Below are positions 52,198 to 61,331 of a stretch of 64,000 bases of DNA, in pieces. The first letter of the stretch is position 1. Every line of letters starts with the position of its first letter. This stretch comes from Pseudohongiella sp. (GTDB taxonomy: Bacteria > Pseudomonadota > Gammaproteobacteria > Pseudomonadales > Pseudohongiellaceae). A program made the position numbers and the translations under genes. The notes under the pieces are model-generated. The model saw only the letters and a program-made list of their open reading frames with translations, did not search any database and was not told where the DNA came from. Location: assembly GCA_030651695.1 (NCBI GenBank), contig JAUSCD010000034.1, positions 20,679 through 84,678 on the forward strand, read 5' to 3'.

Positions 52198-52524
52198 ATG
52201 TACATAGTTATTTTCCGGGCCACCATTAAACAACTGGACGAGCAGTATTCGCAAATGGCATTGCGTATGCGTGAGCTGGCGCTGACGGAATTTGGTTGCC
52301 TGGAGTTTACTGCGCTTACCGAAGGTGAGCAGGAAATTGCACTGTCGTATTGGCCGGATGAACAGTCAATAAAGGCGTGGCGCGAACATCCGGAGCATAA
52401 ACAGGCACAATTGCTGGGCCAACAACATTGGTACGCCAGCTATTCAGTGCAGGTTGCGCAGATCAGCCGACAGTATCAGGGCGGTCAACGGCCCCTGTCT
52501 CAGCCAGCGGAGGTGAAACCTTGA
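52198..52524 (+). CDS. ABM-domain (antibiotic biosynthesis monooxygenase-like) protein
   Basis: The 108-residue protein is a single dimeric alpha/beta-barrel module: MYIVIFRATIKQLDEQYSQMA, FTALTEGEQEIALSYWPDEQSIKAWREHPEH. The last motif is typical of ABM family proteins, which include haem-degrading and quinone-forming enzymes as well as many of unknown role. ATG 52198 follows GGGAG. It overlaps the next gene by four bases (TTGA) and is the first of a four-gene coupled set ending in a sulfur transporter. Confidence 0.8.
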   Translation: MYIVIFRATIKQLDEQYSQMALRMRELALTEFGCLEFTALTEGEQEIALSYWPDEQSIKAWREHPEHKQAQLLGQQHWYASYSVQVAQISRQYQGGQRPLSQPAEVKP

Positions 52525-52931
52525 AACCATGTCCTTGCTGCAGCGGAAAACTGTTCTCCAGTTGCTGCAGTCAATTCCTGGCCGGCAAAGCCGTGCCTAA
52601 AACAGTGAAGCAGCTAATGCGCTCACGTTATGCGGCTTTTGCGCTTGGAGGCTATGGTGACTATCTGTTAAATACCTGGCATCCGGACACAGCCCCTGCC
52701 GTCACCGCTGCTGACCTTGGATCTGTTGATTCCAACTGGTCAGGGCTTGAGATTCTGAGCTCTACGCAACAAGGTGATCATGGCACTGTTGATTTTTGCG
52801 CCAGGTTTCTGGACGAACACGGTCAGGTGCAAACGCATCGCGAGAACTCGCAATTTGTGCGCATCAAAGGTCGCTGGTACTACCTCGAGCCGTTATCACT
52901 GAATGATGAAACAGCAGGATCTGCAGCATGA
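52521..52931 (+). CDS. YchJ-family (UPF0225) protein with SEC-C-type zinc motif
   Basis: The 136-residue protein starts at TTG 52521, behind a strong GGAGGTG ribosome site, in a TTGA overlap with the ABM gene. The N terminus holds the zinc-binding SEC-C-like motif KPCPCCSGKLFSSCC. The rest shows LMRSRYAAFALGGYGDYLLNTWHP and QFVRIKGRWYYLEP, which match YchJ/NTF2-like proteins. The function is unknown. The TGA overlaps the ATG of the second rhodanese gene. Confidence 0.85.
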   Translation: MKPCPCCSGKLFSSCCSQFLAGKAVPKTVKQLMRSRYAAFALGGYGDYLLNTWHPDTAPAVTAADLGSVDSNWSGLEILSSTQQGDHGTVDFCARFLDEHGQVQTHRENSQFVRIKGRWYYLEPLSLNDETAGSAA

Positions 52932-53896
52932 ATAAAATAATAAAACGCACAGCCACTGCTGCTCTGATGTCAGTCATGCTGCTACTTTTGACGCCGGCGA
53001 TCTCAAGCGCACAAAGCACAGCATGGTCAGTGTTGCTGGAAGCTGCCGAGTTGTCAGAGTTGCTTGCGAGCAACTCATCTGTACGGGTTATTCACGTCAC
53101 TGGCAATTTTGCTGAAGGTCACATTCCTGGCGCCGCAGATGCACCTTATGCCCGTTTCCGCGGACCACAGACCAATGCCGGTCAGTTGCCGTCATTGCAG
53201 AATCTTACCCTGTTGTTGCAAACACTGGGTATTGAGGCCAATACCCCGGTGGTCATTGTGCATCAAGGCAGCAACGCATCTGATATGGGGGCGGCGACCC
53301 GGGTGTACTGGACGCTGAAATCATTAGGCGTACAGCAATTGGCGCTGCTGAATGGCGGCTTTGCTGCCTGGCGCGAGCAACAACTGCCAGTGAGTACAGT
53401 GCCCTCGTTTATATCAGCATCCGGCTACCAGCCAGGCTGGAACAGCGCCTGGCAAATTTCAGCACCAGCCTTGGAGCAGGTATTGGAAAGCCCTGCCATG
53501 AACCTGATTGACTCGCGGCCCGCCAGCTTTTACACCGGGCAGCAGTCCGTTGCTGTGCGACCCGGCACGATTCGCGGTGCAGATAATCTGAGTTATGACA
53601 CCTGGTTTGACAACAATCGTTTAAAACCTCTGCATGAACTGGATGTGTTGTTTGCCAGCAAACTGCCTGCACAAAGGGATAGCCTGGTAACGTTCTGTAA
53701 TACCGGGCACTGGGCATCCATCAATTGGTTTGTGATCAGCGAACTGGCCGGCGTCCCCAATACCAGAATGTACGCCGAAAGTGTTGTTGACTGGGCTCAG
53801 TCGAACCGGCCCATGGACAATCAACCCGGACGGCTGAGCCATTACTGGTCGCTGACGCAGGAGTGGATGCGCTCGCTGACAAGTGCAACACCATGA
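52928..53896 (+). CDS. Exported tandem-rhodanese sulfurtransferase, paralogue 2
   Basis: The 322-residue protein has a signal peptide ending at AISSAQ and two rhodanese modules. The N-terminal one (VIHVTGNFAEGHIPGAADAP) is inactive by sequence and the C-terminal one has C257 in TFCNTGHWAS. Compared with the first paralogue it has a longer C-terminal tail. It is translated in overlap with the YchJ-like gene upstream and the transporter gene downstream (ATGA), so it probably works with that transporter in periplasmic sulfur transfer. Confidence 0.88.
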   Translation: MNKIIKRTATAALMSVMLLLLTPAISSAQSTAWSVLLEAAELSELLASNSSVRVIHVTGNFAEGHIPGAADAPYARFRGPQTNAGQLPSLQNLTLLLQTLGIEANTPVVIVHQGSNASDMGAATRVYWTLKSLGVQQLALLNGGFAAWREQQLPVSTVPSFISASGYQPGWNSAWQISAPALEQVLESPAMNLIDSRPASFYTGQQSVAVRPGTIRGADNLSYDTWFDNNRLKPLHELDVLFASKLPAQRDSLVTFCNTGHWASINWFVISELAGVPNTRMYAESVVDWAQSNRPMDNQPGRLSHYWSLTQEWMRSLTSATP

Positions 53897-55182
53897 AGCG
53901 GCCCGCACTTATTGGAATGATGTTAACGCTGATCGGCGCCTGCTTTGCCATCGCAGGTCCGCGCTCCGCATTGCTAATGACAGTTGGACTGGGTTTTGGT
54001 CTGGTGCTGGAAGGGCTGCGTTTCGGATTCGCCGGCCCTTGGCGGGCCATGCTGCTTGAACGCGACTGCCGCGGCCTGATTGCACAATTTATGGCGATTG
54101 CGCTGTGTGCAGTGGTGATGTTTCCGTTGTTGGCTCAATCGCCGCTGGAATTGAATGGTGCACATGCCCCGATTGGAATTGCGATGATCGCGGCGGCATT
54201 TGTGTTTGGTGTTGCCATGCAAGTTGTGATGGGCTGCGGCTCTGGTGTACTGGTCAACGCGGGCAGTGGCAACTTCAACGCCATGTTTGCGCTGCCGGGA
54301 TTTATTGCCGGTAGTTTTATTGGCAGCCTGCACCTTGGCTGGTGGACAAGTCTGGGCTCTCTGCCCGTTTACTCATTACAGTCCTTACTCGGCAGCGGCG
54401 CCGGCTTGTTGGTGACATTGCTGGGTCTTTGTTTATTGGCATGCTTTGCTGTGTTCCGGGCCGCTCCCGGCAAACGCTTGCCCGCTCGCCGCTTGTGGTG
54501 GGCTGCGGCACTGATTGCAACGCTGGCGGTGCTTAACCTGGTCATTGCCGGTCAGCCCTGGGGCGTTGTTTATGGTCTGGGTTTATGGGGTGCCAAAGTT
54601 GCACAGGCCGGCGGCATGGATCTGGCGCTCAGCTCCGCCTGGTCCTCGCCCGCGAACGCTGAACGGCTGTCTCAGAGTCTGTTTACCGATGTGACTTCGC
54701 TCACCAATATTGGTTTGATGGTGGGTGCCCTTGTGATTATGCAATGGCGTCGGGCCGCCGCCCAAGGCAAGAGTGAAGCGCAGGTTCCAACTTCAAAACC
54801 CGGCGTGTGGCTGGTGATGTTGTTGGCTGGCGTAGTTCTTGGTTACAGCGCGCGCGTCGCCTTCGGATGTAACGTCGGCGCTTATTTCAGCGGTATATCA
54901 ACCGGCAGTCTGCATGGCTGGGTTTGGTTTGCGGCGGCGTTTGCCGGATCTGCTCTGGGCATCAGGCTCAGGAACAAACTCATGCATATTGGCAGCACCC
55001 CGGAATCGGCCAGAGGCTTGCCTACCAGAACAACGGTCAGCGCCGCAGCCATGATCGTGCTGGTTTTGTTATTGTGGATTGATATCCGTAATGCAGAAGC
55101 CGTCAACCCGTTTGCAGCACCCTGGCCGACAGCACTGGGTTCTGGCGTTGTGCCGTCAGGTGCTCACTGCACTGACATTTAA
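53893..55182 (+). CDS. YeeE/YedE-family thiosulfate-type sulfur transporter
   Basis: The 429-residue protein has about ten membrane helices in two repeats. Key cysteines are present: C59 in LLERDC, C115 in MGCGSG and the one in FGCNVGAYFSG near residue 330. In TsuA such cysteines pass thiosulfate ions through the membrane by transient hydrogen bonding. The ATG overlaps the rhodanese stop (ATGA). The pairing with a periplasmic rhodanese suggests uptake of thiosulfate or a related sulfur species for cysteine synthesis. The C-terminal tail ends in GAHCTDI. Confidence 0.87.
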   Translation: MKRPALIGMMLTLIGACFAIAGPRSALLMTVGLGFGLVLEGLRFGFAGPWRAMLLERDCRGLIAQFMAIALCAVVMFPLLAQSPLELNGAHAPIGIAMIAAAFVFGVAMQVVMGCGSGVLVNAGSGNFNAMFALPGFIAGSFIGSLHLGWWTSLGSLPVYSLQSLLGSGAGLLVTLLGLCLLACFAVFRAAPGKRLPARRLWWAAALIATLAVLNLVIAGQPWGVVYGLGLWGAKVAQAGGMDLALSSAWSSPANAERLSQSLFTDVTSLTNIGLMVGALVIMQWRRAAAQGKSEAQVPTSKPGVWLVMLLAGVVLGYSARVAFGCNVGAYFSGISTGSLHGWVWFAAAFAGSALGIRLRNKLMHIGSTPESARGLPTRTTVSAAAMIVLVLLLWIDIRNAEAVNPFAAPWPTALGSGVVPSGAHCTDI

Positions 55183-55295
55183 CTGACATCGTTTTTTATT
55201 GTTCCGACGGGAAATGCCAGCTGAAACGTAGATCCTGTTGACAACTCAGCCAACCGCTGGGATAAAGTGATCAACAACCAAAACAGAACCTTTTT

Positions 55296-56699
55296 ATGGC
55301 TATTTACTCACCATTTACTGCCGCCAACAAATTTGGACTGGGCTTACAACCTGGCGAGCTGAGTGAAATAGACAAAGACCCGAAAGGCTGGCTGCTGGCT
55401 CAATTGCCTTTGGCCGACCGCTTGCCGCCGCGTTATGCCGAACTTGGTCATTCCGCACAACTGATTGAATCAGCCAACAATGACTATCGCCAACGAATCC
55501 TGATTCAGCAGGACGGCCAAATCACCGCAGGGGAACGGTTACTATTGCGGGCAGCACAGCTTCGCAGTACCGGGCTGCTGCGTGAACAGGCCAATCAGCG
55601 GCTTGCGGTAGCTATCGAATCAGACACCCCCTTTTCGGAGCGCTTGATCAGATTCTGGTCCAATCATTTCAGCATTTCCATAACCACTAACAAACCGGCT
55701 TTGTTGTACGCAGGCTTGGCCTACGAAAACGAAGCGATTCGCGCCAACATCAATCGCCGCTTTGAAGATATGCTGATCAGTGTGGCGTCACACCCTGTGA
55801 TGCTGACATATCTCGACAACACGGTATCAATAGGCCCAAATTCACCCGCCGGCCGTCAGCGGAACCGTGGACTGAACGAAAATCTGGCACGTGAAATGCT
55901 GGAACTACACACACTGGGCGTTGACGGCGGTTATACACAGGGTGATGTGATTGGACTGGCGCGCATGCTCACCGGATGGACAGTTAACCTGCCACTGCAA
56001 AATGAAGATCTGCCCAATCCCCGGGGGCCTGTCGGCAGCTTCTATTACTACTCGCTGCTGCACGAGCCCGGCAACCATCAGTTACTCGGAAAAACATACC
56101 CCGATAACGGACAACAACAAGCTGCATCGGCATTGCGCGATATGGCACGACATCCGTCGACAGCAATGTTTATCGCTACGAAACTGGCCAGGCATTTTAT
56201 TTCTGACCAACCACCTGCTGCGGCTATTACTGCGCTCGCTCACGCTTTTACCAACAGTGGCGGCGACCTTCCTGCTTTGCACAGGAAACTCATCGAACTT
56301 GATGAAGCCTGGGATCCAGCCCGGAAAAAATTAAAAACTGCTGAAGACTTTGTGGTCTCCACGGCGCGCGCTTTGCCCGGCATTCCACTGACTGATGACG
56401 TGTTGGCAATACTGAATGATACCTTGGGCAGTTTTAATCAGACTCCGTTCGCAGCCCCATCCCCGGCTGGATGGCCTGAACAGTCCGAGCATTGGGGCGG
56501 ACCTGATGCGCTGCTCAAACGTATAGAGTTTATCAATATGGTCGCTGGCGCAGTCGCACCTGATTTTGACGCGCGCGATATTGTTGCGCTCATACTACCC
56601 TCCGACTCCAATCTTCAAACCGCCATCAGTCGCTCTGAAAGCAGATCTCAGGCACTCACCTTGCTGCTTGCAAGTCCGCAATTCCAGTGGAGAGCCTGA
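55296..56699 (+). CDS. DUF1800 family protein
   Basis: The 467-residue product shows the DUF1800 pattern: AANKFGLGLQPGELSEID near the start, ERLIRFWSNHFSIS, NENLAREMLELHTLGVDGGYTQGDVIGLARMLTGW, and FIATKLARHFISDQPP. This family is nearly always followed by DUF1501, as here, with 1 bp between them. The function is unknown; the pair is thought to act in the cell envelope. No clear signal peptide is present at this start. No good ribosome site is visible before ATG 55296. Confidence 0.9.
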   Translation: MAIYSPFTAANKFGLGLQPGELSEIDKDPKGWLLAQLPLADRLPPRYAELGHSAQLIESANNDYRQRILIQQDGQITAGERLLLRAAQLRSTGLLREQANQRLAVAIESDTPFSERLIRFWSNHFSISITTNKPALLYAGLAYENEAIRANINRRFEDMLISVASHPVMLTYLDNTVSIGPNSPAGRQRNRGLNENLAREMLELHTLGVDGGYTQGDVIGLARMLTGWTVNLPLQNEDLPNPRGPVGSFYYYSLLHEPGNHQLLGKTYPDNGQQQAASALRDMARHPSTAMFIATKLARHFISDQPPAAAITALAHAFTNSGGDLPALHRKLIELDEAWDPARKKLKTAEDFVVSTARALPGIPLTDDVLAILNDTLGSFNQTPFAAPSPAGWPEQSEHWGGPDALLKRIEFINMVAGAVAPDFDARDIVALILPSDSNLQTAISRSESRSQALTLLLASPQFQWRA

Positions 56700-56700
56700 C

Positions 56701-57963
56701 ATGTTCACCAAAAACACAGCAAGTCTCAATCGCAGACAATTTATCCGTGCGGCCACCATGTTGGCGGGCGTGGGCAGCATCCCCGGACTCAGTTGGGCAA
56801 CAAGTGGCACTTCAGGAAACAACCGGCTGGCGGTGATTATTCTTCGCGGCGCGATGGATGGGTTGTCGGCGGTTATTCCTTACGGAGATCCATTGCTGAG
56901 CAGTTACCGCAGTGCACTGATTCCCGCAGACAACACACTACTCAAGCTGGACAACTATTTTGCGTTGCATCCGGCGTTTACAGGTTTGTATCAACTTCAG
57001 CAAGTGGGTGAACTCGGTATAGTGCACGCGGTGTCCAGCGCCTACCGTGAGCGGTCCCATTTTGATGGACAGAACGTGCTGGAAAGCGGACTGGAAACTG
57101 CACAACCCAATCCATCCGGGTGGCTAAACCGGGCGATACAGTTTCAGAGTCAGCACCAGGCGCTGGCACTGGGACAATCAGTTCCGCTGATATTGCGCGG
57201 TCAGGCCAGTGTTGCCTCGTGGTCACCACCTGTGCTGCCAGCGATAAACGAAGATACTCTCAGTCGATTGCAAAACCTGTACAACGGCGACAATTTTCTG
57301 GGACCAAGATTGCGAGAGGCAATAAATGCCAGAAATATTGTAGACCAAGGCATGATTAGTGGAAGTAGTCAGGGTTTTTCAGCTCTGATCGATGCTGCTG
57401 CCAGTTTTCTGACTGCAGCAGATGGCCCTGACATAGTAGTGTTGGAAAATGATGGCTGGGATACTCACGCCAATCAGGGGGGCGCGCAAGGTACATTGCA
57501 GAGAAAATTTACCGAACTGGACAGCAGCATCACGCAACTCAGGCAACGGCTTGGATCAACCTGGCAGAACACAGTTGTGCTTGTGATGACAGAGTTTGGA
57601 AGAACTGTACGCGTTAACGGCAGCTTGGGCACCGATCATGGTACTGCAAGCGTGGCGTTCCTGGCGGGTGGGGGAACACGTAAATATGGAACACGTCCTG
57701 CCGTACTTGGGCCTTGGCCAGGACTAACCGAAAGCAGTCTGCGCGATGGTCGTGATCTTCAGCCAACCAGCGATTTACGCACTGTCATTGCTGAAGTGTT
57801 GCAGTCCCACATGGGATATTCGTGGGCGTTTATCCGTGATGTGGTGTTTCCGGGGCTGCCCGCGGCAGGGTTTGCGTTTGCTTACTCCAGCAAAAATTCG
57901 TCCCTGCACCCAGCCGGCGCGCTGACCGGATTACAACGTCCGGGCTTGGGCAACACCACCTGA
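56701..57963 (+). CDS. Tat-exported DUF1501 protein
   Basis: The 420-residue protein has a twin-arginine signal (LNRRQFIRAATMLAG). The mature part resembles alkaline-phosphatase-fold DUF1501 proteins, with VIILRGAMDGLSAVIPYGD, RSHFDGQNVLESG, VVLENDGWDTHANQG, VVLVMTEFGRTVRVNGSLGTDHGTASVAFLAGGG. The D, H and T residues in these segments would bind metal. ATG 56701 follows GGAGAG. The 3' end runs 82 bp into the convergent PI-PLC-like gene, so the final ~25 residues are specific to this organism or a recent extension. Confidence 0.9.
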   Translation: MFTKNTASLNRRQFIRAATMLAGVGSIPGLSWATSGTSGNNRLAVIILRGAMDGLSAVIPYGDPLLSSYRSALIPADNTLLKLDNYFALHPAFTGLYQLQQVGELGIVHAVSSAYRERSHFDGQNVLESGLETAQPNPSGWLNRAIQFQSQHQALALGQSVPLILRGQASVASWSPPVLPAINEDTLSRLQNLYNGDNFLGPRLREAINARNIVDQGMISGSSQGFSALIDAAASFLTAADGPDIVVLENDGWDTHANQGGAQGTLQRKFTELDSSITQLRQRLGSTWQNTVVLVMTEFGRTVRVNGSLGTDHGTASVAFLAGGGTRKYGTRPAVLGPWPGLTESSLRDGRDLQPTSDLRTVIAEVLQSHMGYSWAFIRDVVFPGLPAAGFAFAYSSKNSSLHPAGALTGLQRPGLGNTT

Positions 57964-59051
57964 TAACCTGATCCGAATGGTGAAACCTCTGCGTAGTCCG
58001 TGCTGATATACTGGGCACCACTGGTCAGAGCTTTGTTACGACGTGTGGTGTCACCGCTGACGGCCTCCTGTACCGGAATATCTGACCGGGTTCGTACCAG
58101 GTAGCCGGCGGCAACGTAAGCGCGAATCAACTCCTCATCAGCCATAACATCGTTCATCTTGATAAACGCCGCAGCCGGGTGCCCCGGCCCGGCACTCACA
58201 AACAAAATTCTGGTTTGCAGAACCGGAGCACCTTCCAGATACATTTCGCGGTGCCTGCCGGTGTTATCGAGGGCAAACAAAACTTTACCCCGACTTCGCG
58301 CCAGCGTTGGCCAGCCGTCGGCCAGAACAGCCTGTTCCAGGGTCTCGTGCTGTCCGCGCACATCATCTGGCGTGACAATGTGGCTGCGATCAAAGACCTG
58401 CAGGATTTCGCGGTCGACATCATGAATATTTTCCGCGGAGAATAAAACTGGCGTGGTGTATCGGATCGGGCCCCAGTCAGCGCGGGCGGCGTCTTTAAGT
58501 TCAATCATGATCATGATTGGAAGATGGGTCGGATTCTGCAACGACCAGTCGCGAATTTCGCTGAGACAGAGTTTTAAACTCAGACAACTGCTGCGGTAAT
58601 CCACATCCTGCGAATGCAGGACCTTAAGCCCCGGTGCTAGCATCACATCATAATTCGCTTCGATTTCCGGATCATTAACGAGGCGCCCGCCAGCGGGGTT
58701 GGCGAATAAACCGCCCTCAGAATCCGCAAATACATCCAGCTCAAACTGCCGTAAACCAAGCAATCCCAATTGCCCGGCCAAAGGGCGATGCTCATAATTG
58801 ATGTCGCGCGACCAACCCTCACGGTGCAGATCCAACAGGCTGACCAGCTCTGGAGCCGGATACCGTTTGTAACTATTGTGGCTACCCAGCACCTGGACCT
58901 GATTCAATCGCAGGCACCGATCTGCATTTTCTGACGCAAGGGTTGCACACTCGTCTCCATCAGTTGCAATGACCGGATATAACCCGAGCGGCACAACAGC
59001 AACTAAAAGGCACAGCAGGGGAGTAGAGAATACTTTCAAAGGTGAACGCAT
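57882..59051 (-). CDS. Exported PI-PLC-like phosphodiesterase
   Basis: The 389-residue protein has an N-terminal signal helix (STPLLCLLVAVVPLGLY). The catalytic fold is marked by VLGSHNSYK (first catalytic His), HRPLAGQLGLLGLRQFELDVFAD (Glu/Asp calcium region), VLHSQDVDYRS (second His) and MIMIELKD. This corresponds to the calcium-dependent phosphoinositide phospholipase C-like group. ATG 59051 follows GAGAGC. The C terminus (RCNPVSAPAGCRDEFLLE) holds a cysteine pair and overlaps the DUF1501 gene end. The substrate is unknown. Confidence 0.85.
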   Translation of the reverse strand: MRSPLKVFSTPLLCLLVAVVPLGLYPVIATDGDECATLASENADRCLRLNQVQVLGSHNSYKRYPAPELVSLLDLHREGWSRDINYEHRPLAGQLGLLGLRQFELDVFADSEGGLFANPAGGRLVNDPEIEANYDVMLAPGLKVLHSQDVDYRSSCLSLKLCLSEIRDWSLQNPTHLPIMIMIELKDAARADWGPIRYTTPVLFSAENIHDVDREILQVFDRSHIVTPDDVRGQHETLEQAVLADGWPTLARSRGKVLFALDNTGRHREMYLEGAPVLQTRILFVSAGPGHPAAAFIKMNDVMADEELIRAYVAAGYLVRTRSDIPVQEAVSGDTTRRNKALTSGAQYISTDYAEVSPFGSGYQVVLPKPGRCNPVSAPAGCRDEFLLE

Positions 59052-59124
59052 TGCACAGCTCTCAGTCAGTGGCACTACTCTACAGCATGAATCAGACATG
59101 CTACATTTGTGTGACAGTGGGCAA

Positions 59125-59162
59125 GGGTGGGGACGGAGGAGTAAACTCCTCCGTCCCCACCC
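59125..59162. repeat. REP-like palindrome in a divergent promoter gap
   Basis: Perfect 18-bp arms (59125-59142 and 59145-59162) carry GGGTGGGGACGGAGGAGT and close on AA. It lies in the 138-bp gap between two divergent start codons (59051 minus, 59190 plus), an unusual place for this type of repeat. Confidence 0.9.
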
Positions 59163-59189
59163 GCTCAGCCTTAAATTACGGAGCCTTGC

Positions 59190-60962
59190 ATGAACAAAAT
59201 TGTCCTCTCACTAACCAGTTTTATCAGCGCGTTGCCGCTCGCGGTTTCTATGGCACAGGCGCAGCCTCAGCCTATTGAAGCGTTTTTTGAGAGTTTTACC
59301 GCTGAATGGGTACGGGCAAACCCCAATCTGGCCATCAGCACCGGATATTTCACCGGCGAGGAACAGCGGCTGTTAGAGCAGCAACTGACACCGTTGGGGC
59401 CAGAGCAACGGCAGGCACAGCTGGAGCGGGCACGGCGCGGGCTGGCGGAACTGGCTCAGTATGATCTGGGCAGCCTGCCGGATTCGCTGCGGATTTCCGC
59501 CGAGGTTATGCAATGGCAGCTACAGATGATCGTTGAAGGCGAGCCGTTTGAGGACTACGACTTCCCTCTTCAGCAGATGAGTGGCGTCAATGTGAATCTG
59601 ATCAACCAGCTCACAGTGGTACATCCTCTACGCTCACTCGACGATATGGATAGCTACCTGATGCGACTGCAGCTGGTAGATGATCGTATGAACGAGGCAC
59701 TGCTACAGTCCCGGCAGATGGCTGAGCGTGGGGTAATTCCACCCTCTTTTATCCTGTCTGCAACTATTGAACAGCTCAGTCGTTTTGTCAGCGGACCAGC
59801 GCAGGACAATCCACTGACTACCACTCTGGTGAGCAAAACTGCCACTCTGCCGGATATCAGCGATGCCCAGCGCGAACAGTATGCAGCACGCGCGGCTGTT
59901 ATCGTGGAGCAGGAAGTTTATCCGGCCTGGCAAGCCGCTGTTGAACTGTTGCAGAGCCAGCAGACACGTGCAACCAGCGATGCCGGTTTGTGGCGTTTCC
60001 CCAACGGTGCAGATATCTACGCTTATCAGCTGCGCCGTTTCACCACCACGGATTACACGGCCGATGAAATTCACGAAATCGGTCTGCGGGAAGTGGCCCG
60101 TATAGAATCAGAAATGGACGACCTGCTGCGCCAGCTTGGCCTCAACGACGGCAGCATTCAGGAAAGAGTGGCGACATTGCGTGAACGCCTTGCATACTCC
60201 AATGATGACGCCGGTCGTGAACAAATCATGCGTGATATCGACGTCATGATTGCAGATGCGTTGGTACGTTCAGCAGGAGGCTTGTTTGACCGCATGCCAC
60301 AGGCAGACGTAATCGCACAGCCCTACCCGCGTTTCCGTTGGGATAACGCGGCCGCTTCGTACACAGCACCGCCGCTGGATGGCTCTCGTCCCGGTATCTT
60401 TCAAATGCCATTGCGCCCCAGTCGCCTGACCAATTTTGCCTTGCGCTCGCTGGTTTATCACGAAACCGTACCGGGTCATCACTTTCAGATTGCACTGGTT
60501 GGTGAAGATCCCAAGCTGCCAAAATTCATGCAGACGCGCGCCTTCGGTGGCAGCGCAGCCAGCAGCGAAGGCTGGGCCTTGTATGCCGAGCAACTGGCCA
60601 ACGAATATGGCTGGTATGACGGTGACATTGAAGGACTGCTGGGCCAGCTCGATTCAGCGCTGTTCCGCGCCCGCCGTCTGGTGGTAGATACCGGGCTGCA
60701 TGCCAAAGGCTGGACTCGTGAACAGGCTATCGACTTTGGTATCGAGGCCAGCGAGATCGAGCGTTATGTGGTAATGCCCGGGCAGGCGACCTCTTATATG
60801 GTGGGCCAGCTGCGTATAACTGAACTTCGGGAGAAAGCGCGGGAGGCGCTGGGGGACAAGTTTGAGATTGCTCAGTTTCACAACGTGGTATTGAGTTTGG
60901 GGGTGGTGCCGTTGCCAGTGTTGGAGCGGGCGGTGGACGCTTATATCGATTCTGCTCTTTGA
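59190..60962 (+). CDS. Exported DUF885 metallopeptidase-like protein
   Basis: The 590-residue product has a signal peptide ending at MAQAQ. The zinc-peptidase motif HETVPGHH is at residues 424-431 and a downstream SSEGWALYAEQLA supplies the third ligand. This matches DUF885 proteins, distant from M32 carboxypeptidases. The substrate is probably peptides but is not established for the family. The last 40 codons are markedly G/T-rich, just before the palindrome at 60979. Confidence 0.88.
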   Translation: MNKIVLSLTSFISALPLAVSMAQAQPQPIEAFFESFTAEWVRANPNLAISTGYFTGEEQRLLEQQLTPLGPEQRQAQLERARRGLAELAQYDLGSLPDSLRISAEVMQWQLQMIVEGEPFEDYDFPLQQMSGVNVNLINQLTVVHPLRSLDDMDSYLMRLQLVDDRMNEALLQSRQMAERGVIPPSFILSATIEQLSRFVSGPAQDNPLTTTLVSKTATLPDISDAQREQYAARAAVIVEQEVYPAWQAAVELLQSQQTRATSDAGLWRFPNGADIYAYQLRRFTTTDYTADEIHEIGLREVARIESEMDDLLRQLGLNDGSIQERVATLRERLAYSNDDAGREQIMRDIDVMIADALVRSAGGLFDRMPQADVIAQPYPRFRWDNAAASYTAPPLDGSRPGIFQMPLRPSRLTNFALRSLVYHETVPGHHFQIALVGEDPKLPKFMQTRAFGGSAASSEGWALYAEQLANEYGWYDGDIEGLLGQLDSALFRARRLVVDTGLHAKGWTREQAIDFGIEASEIERYVVMPGQATSYMVGQLRITELREKAREALGDKFEIAQFHNVVLSLGVVPLPVLERAVDAYIDSAL

Positions 60963-60978
60963 TCTTGTGCGGGTCGGC

Positions 60979-61127
60979 GGATGGCGGAGGTATTCAGGAG
61001 ACGCCCGCAAGTACGTCCGTGTAGGGCTCCGCGGCGGTAGTCTGACCGCCATGGATGGCGGAAATGCCGGTTTTGCAGGAGCAAAAACCGGCCTGTCCGC
61101 CGAGGCTCCTGAATACCTCCGCCATCC
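60979..61127. repeat. Large palindromic element of a second type
   Basis: Perfect 22-bp arms (60979-61000 and 61106-61127, starting GGATGGCGGAGGTATTCAGG) enclose a 105-bp core with two internal hairpins, GGCGGT/ACCGCC and CCGGTTTTGC/GCAAAAACCGG. The core shares no sequence with the bulged-hairpin family. It fills most of the 369-bp gap between the DUF885 and beta-lactamase-like genes; the remaining 200 bp up to 61331 is AT-rich promoter-like sequence. Confidence 0.82.
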
Positions 61128-61331
61128 ACCTCCCTCTCTGATTGTGCCACTCTGTGAGATCGCCGACGGTCCTTCAGCGTTTACCTGCCAGACGGACTAA
61201 TTGATCAGGTTGCCCTGGGATAGCCACTTCGTTAGCACGTTGTATAGCGACTATAATTATTTCTCGCGCAAGCTTTTCGCTGCTTTGAGTTTTAGCCTAC
61301 ACTCGGTAGCACAAATTTATGGAGATGTCTG

